DNA of 34,293 nucleotides. It comes from Conidiobolus incongruus B7586. Its lineage: Eukaryota; Entomophthoromycota; Entomophthoromycetes; Entomophthorales; Conidiobolaceae. The notes under the pieces are model-generated. The model was not told the origin of the DNA and did no database searches. It was given only the letters and a program-made list of their open reading frames with translations. The position numbers and the translations under genes were made by a program. The stretch covers positions 1 through 34,293 of the forward strand of contig JNEM01014855.1 in the NCBI GenBank assembly GCA_000697335.1, in the 5' to 3' direction. This document shows, in pieces, positions 10,960-20,881 of this stretch. Position 1 is the first letter of the stretch. Each line of letters opens with the position of its first letter.

Positions 10960-11535
10960 CTCATACTAGGATTATTAGCTTGATTGACTAAATACGTTAC
11001 CTGTCACGTTCTCGGGAATGCTGGCCAGAAACAAGGTAGTCAGATCGCTAATCCTAGAAGAGGATAGTGCATCCAGGATAAGTCGGACGAGCTAAGGCGC
11101 ATACGTGACTAGCTAGTTAAAGAGCATAGTGCGCAGTATTGGGGAATACGTTGCCGTATGTGGGTCAGCCGTGATTAACTGACTTAGATTCATCCCGACC
11201 AAATAATGAAAATAAATTTGATAGAATAACTTTGGTAAAATTAGTTTTCAACAATGGTTTTTATTGAGGTCTTTAGGTAGAGCCGCAGCTGGTAAGCTGA
11301 ACTTCTGATAAGCGTTTTACCAAAGCTTCTTGACTCTCTTTTTTTAGGGTTTGGGATTGCCTATACTCTTTTATGGGTGTCTATAGGCTTACCGAGGCAG
11401 TTATCCTCATGAATTGCACAATTAGGTCCCAAGGAGGGTAAGGTTTCCAATGCACCCCGTCAGCTGTTTTGACAAGGATTTCTCGTCAACCTGAGGTGGT
11501 TCGACAGGTTGCCAAGTCGACAACCTTGACATTCT
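10960..11535. other. GC-rich structured island: solo LTR or non-coding RNA gene
   Basis: This is the most GC-rich non-coding stretch in the window, with sharp edges in AT-rich DNA. It begins with TGTCACG at 11002 and ends with TTGACA at 11531, an LTR-like TGTCA...TGACA pair about 530 bp apart, which suggests a solo LTR of a Ty3-type element. I see no target-site duplication and no internal retroelement genes. It also holds at least eight inverted repeats, listed in the findings, and a run of seven T at 11339-11345 that could end a polymerase III transcript, features typical of a structured RNA. It does not match the motifs I know for SRP RNA, RNase P or MRP RNA, spliceosomal U RNAs, U3, 5S or large rRNA. 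Confidence 0.4.
11230..11325. repeat. 11-bp perfect inverted repeat enclosing a smaller hairpin
   Basis: CTTTGGTAAAA at 11230-11240 is perfectly complementary to TTTTACCAAAG at 11315-11325. The 74-nt loop contains a second hairpin, CAGC-TGGTAA-GCTG, at 11286-11299. A T7 run follows 13 bases after the right arm. This is the strongest secondary-structure element in the island. Confidence 0.75.
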
Positions 11536-11723
11536 ATCCATTTTTACAAGTTAACACTGACTAATCAATAAAAAGTGTTTTCATGTTTCAGAAAACAATA
11601 ATCAGGATTAATCTGAGTTCACTATCAATAATCCTACAAGCATTTCAATTTAATTTCAGTCAATATTTCAAGTATAAACATGATCAATTGAAATCAAATA
11701 TCGTATCCAAGTTTGTTCAGTAA

Positions 11724-12375
11724 ATGTATTTTTAAATAATTTTTATTAATAGACAGCTATTATAATTCTATTTAAGATATAAAGTTAAATTAATGTTTAT
11801 CATATTAATTTTAACTTCAATTATTAATCCGAATAATTAATATTATAGCAATATTTCAATTTTGTATGAAAAACATCCAATGATGGAAATTGATTTGAAA
11901 GTTTACTTAAATAGTCGATTTTTAAATTTGTTTATGTAAATTGTATCTTTTAAAATACTTTCTTCAATCAAAGCAAAGCATATGTATTCTTTTATAAATT
12001 AAAATATTAAATATTAAATATTAAATTCAGTAAATTCATTTGATGGAACTGAGATTAAACTTTTGTGAATACTAAAATATATTGTTAAACTTTCATAAAA
12101 AATGAAAAGAATAATTTTACTTAAAGGTCTTAAATTTAAAATTTATTTTATCTAACGTAAGTGAATAGATATAGTCATTTTAGGATTAATATGGTTGAAA
12201 ATAGGAAAATACTATGAATAATTGGTTAAAGTAATACTCATAATTTGATTTCATGAACATATACAAGAAAATGAAATTTAAAAATATTTGAAACATAAAT
12301 GAAAAAGCAATTTATATAAATAATTTTAATTAATTACAAGGTATTATTGAGCTAGTATATCAATGAAGATATAAA
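11724..12375. other. Intergenic DNA, nothing recognised
   Basis: AT-rich spacer between the relic and the 3' end of the Cdc27 gene. No coding-like frame or structure is visible. Confidence 0.5.
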
Positions 12376-14816
12376 TTAAAGATCATCTTCATCATCCCAA
12401 GTGATAGGTTCGTTTTTACTGATAAGCTCTCTCAGTCTATTAACTTTAGGCTCAATTTCTGGGTTATACTTGATGGCTTCTTGATAATAAAGATCCGCTT
12501 GACAATAATCTCCTTCTAATGTAGAAAGCTTGGCAAGAGTATAATATACGTCAGATTCTTCAGATGCATTTTGTTTAATAATATCCAATTCATGTTTAGC
12601 ATCAGAAAATTGATTTAACTTGATCAATAGTTTAGCTTTCTTATATCGAATCATAATATTGCTGGGATCCATAGGGGTGGCCAACTGTAATGCGTAAAGA
12701 GCATCCTCAAAATGGCCTAAACGAATTCGACACTCGGCAACATATTGGAGTAAAATAGGATGTTTAGGATTGATCGATATCGCTTTTGCTAAATGGGCCA
12801 ATGCCAATTCGTATTTTTCTGAGAATAAGTAAATTCTAGCAATGTTAAACCAAGCTTGATAAAATCTAGGGTGAATGTTAACGGCAGTTTGGAAACATTG
12901 TAACGCTAGCTGAATTTCTTTAATATCAATATATTCATGACCTGCAAGATTGTAAGCCAATGCATATCTATTATCTAATAAAGTAGCTCTCTTAAAACAT
13001 TTCAAAGCTCTAATGTGGTCTTGTTGACTATTAAAATAATTGCCCATGGCACACCATGTTTGAGGCAGTTTTTTATGACGATCGGTGAGGTTATTTGCAA
13101 GTTCGTAGAGCTCATCAGTCTTTCCAAGCTGCCATAGAATGGAAGAATAAATATCCATGGAATCTAAAAACAAAGGATATTTTGTCAAAGATTCATTCAG
13201 AACTTCTTCGGCTTGAATATTATGTCCTAGATCAATATATGCTTTAGATATTTGAGTCTGAACCCAAGGATTGGAGTATTTGGGGCATTGGATCGATGAA
13301 AATGTTTTGATTGCGTCTTCACTTGAATAATTCTGAAGTTCAGCGTAGCCAGTAGCAAGCTTAATGAACAAATTGTGAATAAAATCCATTGATCTCGAAT
13401 CTGGTGAAATTACACGAGGTTCTTCGGGATGAGTTTCTTCTTTTATTGGAGTATTAGTAGTGTATTTAATATTCTGAGGAACTTCAAAGGTGGTTACACC
13501 TTGGTCGTTATCCGATAAATTCGCAGTATCAGGATGAGGTATGTTTGATTTTTTACTAGTCGTTGGGGTTGATTGCCGCAAGGCCAAATTGGAAGTAATC
13601 TAAATATAAACATCAGCTAGGTAACTAAAAATAATCTAAGTATATTACAGATGATCTAGTTAATATTGTATTATTTTCATTCACCGGCTTTGATTTAGCT
13701 AGTATTCGAGTAGTTGGTTTTGCTTTTATAGGTGCGGCGACAGGTTTTGATCGCATAGAGTTTCTTGAGTTGATCCTGGATGGAGGGGTTTTTGTGGATA
13801 AAGCAGCAACACGTTTATTCGTTATGGTCATATGTACACTAGAATCATTTGGATTGGAAGGTTTTTGCATTCTAAGAAGAAATTTGTAAGTAGCTCATTT
13901 GAATAAAATACTCAATTAATACTTGTCTGATTTTGAAGGAGTACTAGATGGTAGCTTGTTAGTAGATCGAGTAGATAATGTTGAAGACTCAAGAGTATTT
14001 ATTCCAGTCATCAAAATATCATTATTGTTGGAATTAATGGGGTTATTCACTGGTATACAAAATTTTGCTGTTATTTGTTTTATAGAAAACGAAGAATGGA
14101 TATATGTCTCATTTGGCGGATCTTTTTTAATTTGTTAATTGAAATATTATATTAACATATGAAACTCAAATTTACCTATTTGACATAGATTTTCAAAAGC
14201 ACACCATATTAAGCAATTGTGATATATGGCTTCTTTGAATTTTAAAGAAGCTTCCTCAAATTTTCCTAGACCCCTGTATAACAATTAATTAATAAATAAA
14301 TAAATATGATATTTTTATCATATTTACCTATAAGTTAAACCTTGAAGATACAAACACGAAGCCATATCAGGTTTAGATATCCTATGAACTTCGGGATCTC
14401 CTATTTCTTTTGATAAAGCTATCAATAAGATGAAATTGAATAAAGTTTTTAATGTGATTACTTGATTCGTTTTGTTTACACTTTAAAATTAAATATAGCT
14501 GATTTAAACATCTTTCTGAAGAAGAAAAATTCCTTAATTGAATATATGATTTCGACAATAGATATAAAGAGTGAGTAAGTGTACAACCTTTTAATATATC
14601 AACGACTAAACTGTGGTGTCCAAGGTGAAAATGAGCTAGAGCTAAACAGTATTTTGCTTCTTGTTGGTTGGAATCATATGTTGATAATAACTGTGCTAAG
14701 AAAATTGCATTTTCATAGTTGAAATGATCTATTGAATACCAATAAGCTCTTTTAAAATATTGTATAGATTCTTCAGGTGGCGATGAAAAGTATATACTAA
14801 AATCAAATGTAGACAT
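12376..14816 (-). CDS. Anaphase-promoting complex subunit Cdc27/APC3
   Basis: Six exons on the minus strand: 14816-14480, 14418-14328, 14273-14176, 14121-13923, 13871-13649 and 13599-12376. Introns are 49-61 nt, phases match throughout, and the product has 723 residues (human about 824, S. pombe Nuc2 about 665). The N-terminal TPR block contains YWYSIDHFNYENAIFLAQLL and the CLYLQGLTYRGLGKFEEA repeat. A basic, Ser/Thr-rich linker of about 200 residues follows, as in all Cdc27 proteins. The C-terminal TPR array starts at MDFIHNLFIKLATGYAEL and contains LPQTWCAMGNYFNSQQDHIR, YALAYNLAGHEYIDIKEIQL and FYQAWFNIARIYLFSEKYEL, each aligning with APC3 repeats. Cdc27 is a scaffold subunit that binds Cdc20/Cdh1 IR tails and drives cyclin and securin ubiquitination. 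The gene looks intact. Confidence 0.93.
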
Positions 14817-15765
14817 TTACTATAACTATTGATATATATTTAAGTTTTTGAATGATTCAGCACATCTATCAATGAATTTGATGACATTTAATCATATTAA
14901 TGATTTTATGGGATAATATTGATTCAAAAATACAAATTCCATCAAATTAAATTATCAAAATATCTCCTAATATAAAAATAGTAAATATTTATGAAATACT
15001 TATATTTTGATTATTGCTATTATTTAATATAAGGATTAACACCATAATCGAATATATTATTCTGGATGGATATTATATACAATGTTTTGATTCTATAGTC
15101 GATTTATGTATTTACTAATGAATTGTAATATCCTTATTTAGAAATATTTTGAAATTAGATACTAGATATGTTGGATAAAATTGATATAGTAACGATATTC
15201 TAGATTGTTAAATAAATTTTCTAATTGGAATGTTTAAATAAGATATTTGAGTGATACGTTTAATACTATGAAAGTATATATCACTTGTTTGAGTTTGAAT
15301 AGATATAATCTAATATCAGTATCAATTAAATTTACAACATTCTTAGCCAACGTGAATTGTATTAACTTTGAAAGTTGTAAAATTCTAAATTAGGAAAATT
15401 AAAGAGTGAGAATGAGAATTCATTGTTTGTTTGGGTACATGTCTTCATTTACCTAATTTGACCAATCGTGGCTTTTAAAATGAAAATTAAGAATAAAATT
15501 GCCGAATATGGCACTATTGAAAACCAAATAAGGAAGCTGAAGGTTACTAGAAATTTGGAATTTGTGATATTAGATTGAAATCTACTTTACATCACAGTAA
15601 TTTCGAGCGCTGATCTTTCCTTGTTGGAAACATGTCATTGTATGAAGCCAAGGCAGAATGAAAAGCTTTATAAGGATAGGTGCTGCTCTGCACATGAATC
15701 TGATTAATCATTAACTATAGTTTTTATTCACTATCTGATTTAATTAATTTTTTGAATATTATTAG
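14817..15765. promoter_or_regulatory. Divergent promoter region, Cdc27 and P-type ATPase
   Basis: About 950 bp separates the two divergent start codons. A TATAAG element at 15669-15674 lies about 95 bases upstream of the ATPase ATG. The segment 15590-15710 is less AT-rich than the rest and carries a short GTGC-TGCTCT-GCAC hairpin just after the TATA element. A TTAG immediately before the ATPase ATG could be the acceptor of a leader intron, but I cannot place a donor with confidence. Confidence 0.4.
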
Positions 15766-18700
15766 ATGACAGAGAAATCATCTAAGCAAAAAACGGTTGA
15801 TATTGATGAGCATTTGCTCACATTAGAAGAAGTATGCAATCGATACCAAACACAAGTGGATGTCCAAAAGCCCGATACTAGCGGAGGGCTATCGAACCAA
15901 TTAGCAGCAGATCTTTTAGTCAAATATGGCCCAAATGTTTTGAATCCTCCAAAGAAAAAGCATCCAATCATGGTGTATTTGGAGTGTTTAAGTTCTCTAT
16001 TCAATTTGCTACTGATATTGGCTGGTATTTTGTCATATATCTTATATGGAATTGATCCTATTACTAATAAGAGCAATGTATACCTGGGAGCTATCCTAAT
16101 TGTAGTAGCTTTCTTAAATGCGCTAGTAGAATTTGTTCAACTGCAGAAGAGTGCATCTGTGCTGGAATCCTTTTTGAAGCTGATTCCTCAGCAGACAAGA
16201 GTAGTCCGGGAGGGGACCATCCTTCAAGTTCCCGCGGCGAATCTGGTCGTTGGGGATGTGACATTTGTCAGAATGGGAGATAAAGTTCCCGCAGACTTAC
16301 TTATATTTCAGTGTACAGATATGAAAGTAGACAATTCTTCGTTAACTGGAGAATCGGAGCCTCAAGAGCGTTCCCCACAGAATGACAAACGGAACCCACT
16401 GGAAGCTATCAACATGGTCTTTAATGGTACTTTAGTTGTCTCTGGAGAGGGCTATGGTATTGTGATAAGAACAGGAGACAGTACAGTATTGGGGCAAATT
16501 GCAGGAATGACAGCAGGAGAAAAAAAGAATCCAAGTCCCTTAAGTGTTGAAATTGACAATTTTGTTAAATTTATCGCTACATTGGCGTTCATCACAGCGA
16601 TAATCTTTTTCATATTGAGCATTATCGTATATAAGAATATTAGCACGACACTCAACTTTTCCATCGGTGTGTTTATGGCTTGGGTTCCTGAAGGACTACC
16701 TGCTACTGTGACAATGCTGCTTACACTGGCAGCAAAGAGGATGGCAAGTCAAAATGTGTTGGTAAAGGATTTACAAGGAGTAGAGACGTTGGGAGCGATT
16801 ACCCTTCTTGCTACTGACAAGACAGGAACTTTAACAAGGAACCAAATGACAGTCACCAAGGTTTGGAGTAATCTTAAAATGACTGGAGCACTCCGATCTG
16901 GAAGTGTTGATGAGCAAAATATGACGACTATAGCGACTCCCGGTATGGAGGACATTTGCTTCAATTGTGCACTTAACTCCAAGGCCAAATTCGATCGAAC
17001 AGATGTTCCATTTGAAAGGCGTCAGATCATTGGAGATGCGACGGAATCTGGTCTAACAAGATTTGCTGCCACTCATCTGAAGAATTTCGACGCAATGGCC
17101 GAAAAATACCCCAAAGTATTCGAAATTCCATTTAATTCGGATAATAAATGGGCCATGTCAATTAACCAGGTTCAGCATGCCACTGGAGATTTGATCACCT
17201 ACTTCAAGGGTGCTCCTGAGAGAATTCTCAAGATATGCAGTTATATCTTGCTGGATGGGAATCAAGTTCCGCTGACCGAAGAACACAAGGCACAATTCAT
17301 GTCGACTTATGAATATATGGCAGGGTTAGGGCATCGTGTTCTCGCATTTGCACAGCAGAAATTGAACAGAGAGGAATACCCTGTAGACTTTCAATTCTCG
17401 AAAAAATCTCAAAACTACCCTTATAAAGAACTTTGCTTTGTTGGATTGGTTAGCTTAGAAGATCCTCCCAAACATGGAGTAAGGGAAGCAATTGGTCGAT
17501 GTAGAACTGCTGGAATTCGCGTCATGATGGTTACAGGTGATCATCCGTTGACTGCAGAAGCAATTGGACGTAAAATCAACCTAATGCTTGGAGAGACAAA
17601 AAAGATGGTTGCTGAAAGGACCAAACGACCAATAGAATCCATCTTAGAGGAGGAATATAACTCAATTGTCATCCATGGGGATCAAATAAGCGGACTCACA
17701 GATAAGGATTGGGATAACATTTTTAGCAAAGAAGAGATCATATTTGCCAGAACATCTCCAAAGAATAAGCTGGAAATCGTAAAGCGAGCTCAGTCGATTG
17801 GCCATATAGTTGGTGTGACAGGAGACGGTGTGAATGACTCACCAGCGCTTAAGAAGGCCGATTTGGGGATTGCAATGAATGAAACTGGATCAGATGTATC
17901 CAAAGAGGCTGCTGCAATGGTACTATTGGATGATAACTTTGCCAGTACTGTGAAGGGAATTGAAGAAGGACGGTTGATTTTTAGCAATCTCAAAAAAAGT
18001 ATCCAGTATACCTTGACCCACTCCATGCCTGAGGTTATACCTCAGCTGCTCTATATTCTCGTTCCTTTCCCCTTGCCTTTAAGTGCCATCCTAATTCTAG
18101 TCATCGATCTTGGATTTGAGTTATTTGCTGCACTTTCCTACGCTTGGGATAAGCCTGAAACAGCCACTGGACTAATGAAAATGAAACCTAGAAAACCTGT
18201 GACCCCTACATCGATTGAGCGTTTAAGAAGGCTTAAATCAAAAGAGCTGCCACTGATAACCGATCCTGAAACTGGCGAAATCATTCCACCAACTCGATTC
18301 CAAAGGTACAAACATACTTGGAAGAGAATCACCACTTGGACCTATTGGAAAGAAAAATGGGAGCCCAATGAGAATGAAGTGATGGTGGATGCCGATTTAC
18401 TCAGTTATTCATTTCTGGAAATGGGCATTATTGAAGCGTTTATATGCCATATTGCATTCTTTTGGGTACTGTACTCCCATGGTATATCCTTGGCTGATTC
18501 AGTTTGGATGCAGAGAAACTCAATGAATCCTGAAATGGCCTTTTTTACTCGCAATGCTGCTACATTTATAAACTCATCTGATCATGTACTAACAGCCCAG
18601 GATCAATTAGAGGCTTTAGCTCAAGCTCAATCAATGTACTACCTGTCTGTCATGATATGCCAAGGCTTTAATATATTTGCTTGCAAAGCTAAGCTTAAGT

Positions 18701-19044
18701 ACCCATTTGGAAATCATATGTGGACGAATTGGCGCAACTTTGCTGGACTTATTGCTGGGTTCATTTTAGGATTTTCAATTGTTTACGTTCCACCCTTTAA
18801 TGTTGCATTTGAAAGCTCCTATAGATTGAATCCCAAGTTTTGGCTGATTCCCATTGTTGGAGGATGTATGATGTTACTTTATGCCACATTCAGAGTGTGG
18901 TTCACTAGAAGAAGAATTAAGACAAAGTGGAATCCTGATATACCTGGACTTCAAATGTATCCAACAGTAAGAACTGAATACGATTCTTATTCTACAACTC
19001 ATCCTCCAAGCATAATATCCAGCAAGTGTAGTATAAAGGATTGA
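15766..19044 (+). CDS. Na+/K+-ATPase-like type IIC P-type cation pump
   Basis: An intronless frame of 1092 residues. An N-terminal cation-ATPase domain (about 15-65, HLLTLEEVCNRYQTQ) resembles the Na+/K+-ATPase alpha chain. Other landmarks are TGES at 194-197 (dephosphorylation loop), PEGLP at 308-312 in M4, DKTGTLT with phospho-acceptor Asp351, KGAPERIL (nucleotide domain, from 481), TGDH at 590-593 and TGDGVNDSPALKKADLGIAM at 685-704. M5 begins YTLTHSMPE and M6 has IDLGFELFAALS, both aligning with the alpha chain (YTLTSNIPE, IDLGTDMVPAIS). Cation-site positions differ: Ser753 for Asn776, Glu785 for Asp808 and Asn969 for Asp926, while Glu309, Glu756 and Asp781 are kept (animal numbering for the equivalents). 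The M6-M7 loop is about 55 residues longer than in animals. The protein probably sits in the plasma membrane. Transported ions are uncertain, and ACU-type fungal uptake pumps remain an alternative. Confidence 0.9.
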   Translation: MTEKSSKQKTVDIDEHLLTLEEVCNRYQTQVDVQKPDTSGGLSNQLAADLLVKYGPNVLNPPKKKHPIMVYLECLSSLFNLLLILAGILSYILYGIDPITNKSNVYLGAILIVVAFLNALVEFVQLQKSASVLESFLKLIPQQTRVVREGTILQVPAANLVVGDVTFVRMGDKVPADLLIFQCTDMKVDNSSLTGESEPQERSPQNDKRNPLEAINMVFNGTLVVSGEGYGIVIRTGDSTVLGQIAGMTAGEKKNPSPLSVEIDNFVKFIATLAFITAIIFFILSIIVYKNISTTLNFSIGVFMAWVPEGLPATVTMLLTLAAKRMASQNVLVKDLQGVETLGAITLLATDKTGTLTRNQMTVTKVWSNLKMTGALRSGSVDEQNMTTIATPGMEDICFNCALNSKAKFDRTDVPFERRQIIGDATESGLTRFAATHLKNFDAMAEKYPKVFEIPFNSDNKWAMSINQVQHATGDLITYFKGAPERILKICSYILLDGNQVPLTEEHKAQFMSTYEYMAGLGHRVLAFAQQKLNREEYPVDFQFSKKSQNYPYKELCFVGLVSLEDPPKHGVREAIGRCRTAGIRVMMVTGDHPLTAEAIGRKINLMLGETKKMVAERTKRPIESILEEEYNSIVIHGDQISGLTDKDWDNIFSKEEIIFARTSPKNKLEIVKRAQSIGHIVGVTGDGVNDSPALKKADLGIAMNETGSDVSKEAAAMVLLDDNFASTVKGIEEGRLIFSNLKKSIQYTLTHSMPEVIPQLLYILVPFPLPLSAILILVIDLGFELFAALSYAWDKPETATGLMKMKPRKPVTPTSIERLRRLKSKELPLITDPETGEIIPPTRFQRYKHTWKRITTWTYWKEKWEPNENEVMVDADLLSYSFLEMGIIEAFICHIAFFWVLYSHGISLADSVWMQRNSMNPEMAFFTRNAATFINSSDHVLTAQDQLEALAQAQSMYYLSVMICQGFNIFACKAKLKYPFGNHMWTNWRNFAGLIAGFILGFSIVYVPPFNVAFESSYRLNPKFWLIPIVGGCMMLLYATFRVWFTRRRIKTKWNPDIPGLQMYPTVRTEYDSYSTTHPPSIISSKCSIKD

Positions 19045-19294
19045 AAAAAATATATTAAATAAAATTTATTCGCTAATAGGGTTAATATATCTGGATATTA
19101 TTTGATTATTTTTTAAATTTTATATATAGAAATTATTCACAAATATAAAATATCTAAGTTTTTTATTATAATATAAATATAATATGTAAAAAGATCTAAC
19201 TATTAAACAATGATAAATTTTCAATTATTCGATTAGTTTATTTATTATGAGAAAAGTGGCAATGATAAAATAAAGGTTTATTTCATATTAAAAT

Positions 19295-20562
19295 TTAAAT
19301 ATGAGATAATTCCACAGCAAATCCAATGACTAACTTAGAAAATTCTTTAACATGATGGAAACTAATAGTACTAACTAAGTCTCTAGGACTGTGGATGTTG
19401 GGATTAACTTCAATATCAGGATCTTCGATAGGAAAAGCAGAGCGGAATCCATACTATGTAATGAAAATATAATGGTTAATAAAGATATAGTAATTAAGAT
19501 GTTCAATTCCTTACCTTATTCCATGAAGCATGATCAGAACAAGCATAGCCACATTGGGATTCAACTTGAGGCAACTCGGAATAAACAGCAATTAATTTCT
19601 TTAAGAATTGAGACAATTCGGGGTCTGTGTGATCAGTAACCACGGCAATTTGTTCAGTTCTACCAAAGTAACCAGTCATATCGAAGTGCATCATGGCAAC
19701 AATATTTTTTTGTTCTCTCGCGTAAGATTTGGCAATATCTTGAGAGCCCAATAAACCACCCTCTTCACCAGCGTAGAAATGGAATTCAACATTCCTCTCT
19801 GGTTTAAAGTTTCCGTTAACGAGGACTCGGAAAGCTTCATGGACGGAAGTAGTACCACTGCCATCGTCATCAGCACCGGGAGCCTTTCCAAACCAAGGTA
19901 ACCATTGGTTCACCGAGTCTTGATGACTGCCAATAACAACTGTTTCATCTGTTTGTTGACTACCTGGAATAGTGACAATAATACTATTTTGTTTAAAATT
20001 GTGTTGAACCTTTTTAATGGTAATGTCTTGACGATTATTTTGGTCAATGATATCTTTCAAGTTATTATATAACCATTGACTCGAAGCTCTTCCATTTTCG
20101 CCATTATAATATCTGTTAGGGAAAGATGTGAATTTGGTTAAAAAGCGAGTCATTTCTGAAGTATCTAATTTGGCAATATGACCCTGTACTTCGTCATTGT
20201 GTCTGACTTGATCGGGAATTTCTAAATTATAACTTAAATATAACACTTCAATACTAATGAATAAAGATGTACTTACGAAAGTCTTTGATTTTTAAAAGTT
20301 GGTTTCGTCTTAAGCTTTCGATGTCTCCCTCATCAGTAACGTCCATAAATTTGATATTTTTAACTCTTAATTCAACAATATCTAAAGGATTCAACCATTT
20401 TGGTTCCTCATTCTCTGAAGTTTTAATAAGTCTGGGTTGTAAATCAAATGGTAGAGAGTCAGCAATTTTCTCTACCAAGAATGGACGCTGACGGCTATTG
20501 TGAGCACTGATAATGGGGTGGATAAGGCTTAAAGCTAGGAAAACGAGTTGACTGATGAACAT
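19295..20562 (-). CDS. Secreted M28 leucine aminopeptidase
   Basis: Three exons on the minus strand: 20562-20277, 20221-19515 and 19453-19295. GTAAGT/GTAAGG donors and phases match, giving 383 residues, close to the ~388 of Aspergillus Lap1-type enzymes. I start at the ATG at 20562 because it begins a good signal peptide (MFISQLVFLALSLIHPIISA). A propeptide follows. The M28 metal and catalytic residues are all present: His195 in GSHQDS, Asp213 in APGADDDGSG, the Glu248-Glu249 pair in YAGEEGG, Asp276 in MHFDMTGY and His352 in NIHSPRD. CGYACSDHASW carries the Cys319/Cys323 pair known from the Aeromonas aminopeptidase. It removes N-terminal residues, preferably Leu, from peptides outside the cell, suiting a saprotroph or insect/plant-debris feeder. 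Its 3' end converges on the ATPase gene with a 250-bp gap. Intact. Confidence 0.93.
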
Positions 20563-20881
20563 ATTAAAAAAAATCAAATAATTAAAGGTGGATTTATAAT
20601 TAAAGAAGGGTTTAAAAGTTTGAGATGAAAATGTGACGATTTATCAGATGATTGAACCAATCAGATCACGGTTATATTATACAATAAATCATAAAATATA
20701 TATCAATAATCATCAAAATTTTAATAATTTGATATAATAGAATCAAATATCATATGACTTCATTAAACATATTAACATAATATTAGCCATCTTATACAAG
20801 CCAAGTCTATTATATAAAATGTAAAATATAAAATAAAAGTATGTTCACATATGACTAATATTATTATTTATCAATATTAGA
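20563..20881. promoter_or_regulatory. Upstream region of the M28 aminopeptidase
   Basis: The promoter of the minus-strand aminopeptidase should lie here. A CCAAT box on the plus strand near 20654 (AACCAATCAG) and an AT-rich stretch near the start are the only elements visible. Nothing else is recognised. Confidence 0.3.

Larger units (their letters stand above)
9616..11723 (+). pseudogene. Scattered coding relic, family uncertain, interrupted by a GC-rich island
   Basis: Several plus-strand pieces look coding. At 9616-9846 an open frame includes SYLIHFISHIYFLV in an overlapping frame and NFILNNQNDICVKIPTFF. At 10424-10577 and 10636-10795 two pieces join across a normal 58-nt intron with matching phase (SDIFGELSSIAKLHGHVTAA ... 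NIFYTGWLFNSRY). At 10819-10932 a third frame starts with PASSSQAELIPITQW. At 11583-11723, beyond the island, a 46-residue frame has QAFQFNFSQYFKYKHDQ. Stops and frame changes separate them. The style recalls the middle domain of fungal Zn2Cys6 regulators, but no zinc cluster is visible and I do not identify the family. The pieces may belong to one old gene or to two. Confidence 0.35.

Noticed and set aside
11260-11325. tRNA gene inside the GC-rich island
   Set aside because: GGTAGAGC and a later GGTTCGA (near 11499) resemble A and B boxes, but spacing is about 220 bp and no acceptor, anticodon and T stems form a cloverleaf.
10939-11556. Wider LTR boundaries TGTTA (10939) to TAACA (11556)
   Set aside because: These ends also form an inverted pair, but they extend into AT-rich flanks beyond the GC-rich island and into the open frame ending near 10932. 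The flanking bases do not match as a target duplication.
12376-13587. Separate short TPR gene
   Set aside because: The frame continues upstream through five more exons with consistent phases and forms one Cdc27/APC3 gene, so the first methionine of the last exon is internal.
13923-14138. Plus-strand 71-codon frame within the Cdc27 gene
   Set aside because: It is antisense to exon 4 of Cdc27, whose splice phases fit on both sides.
15762-18335. Antisense open frames across the ATPase gene
   Set aside because: They are opposite-strand shadows of a strongly coding frame and none has a recognisable motif.
20563-20577. Five extra N-terminal residues on the aminopeptidase from an upstream TTG
   Set aside because: The in-frame ATG at 20562 gives a normal signal peptide. 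The same reasoning removes the TTG start before 22337 for the small secreted protein.
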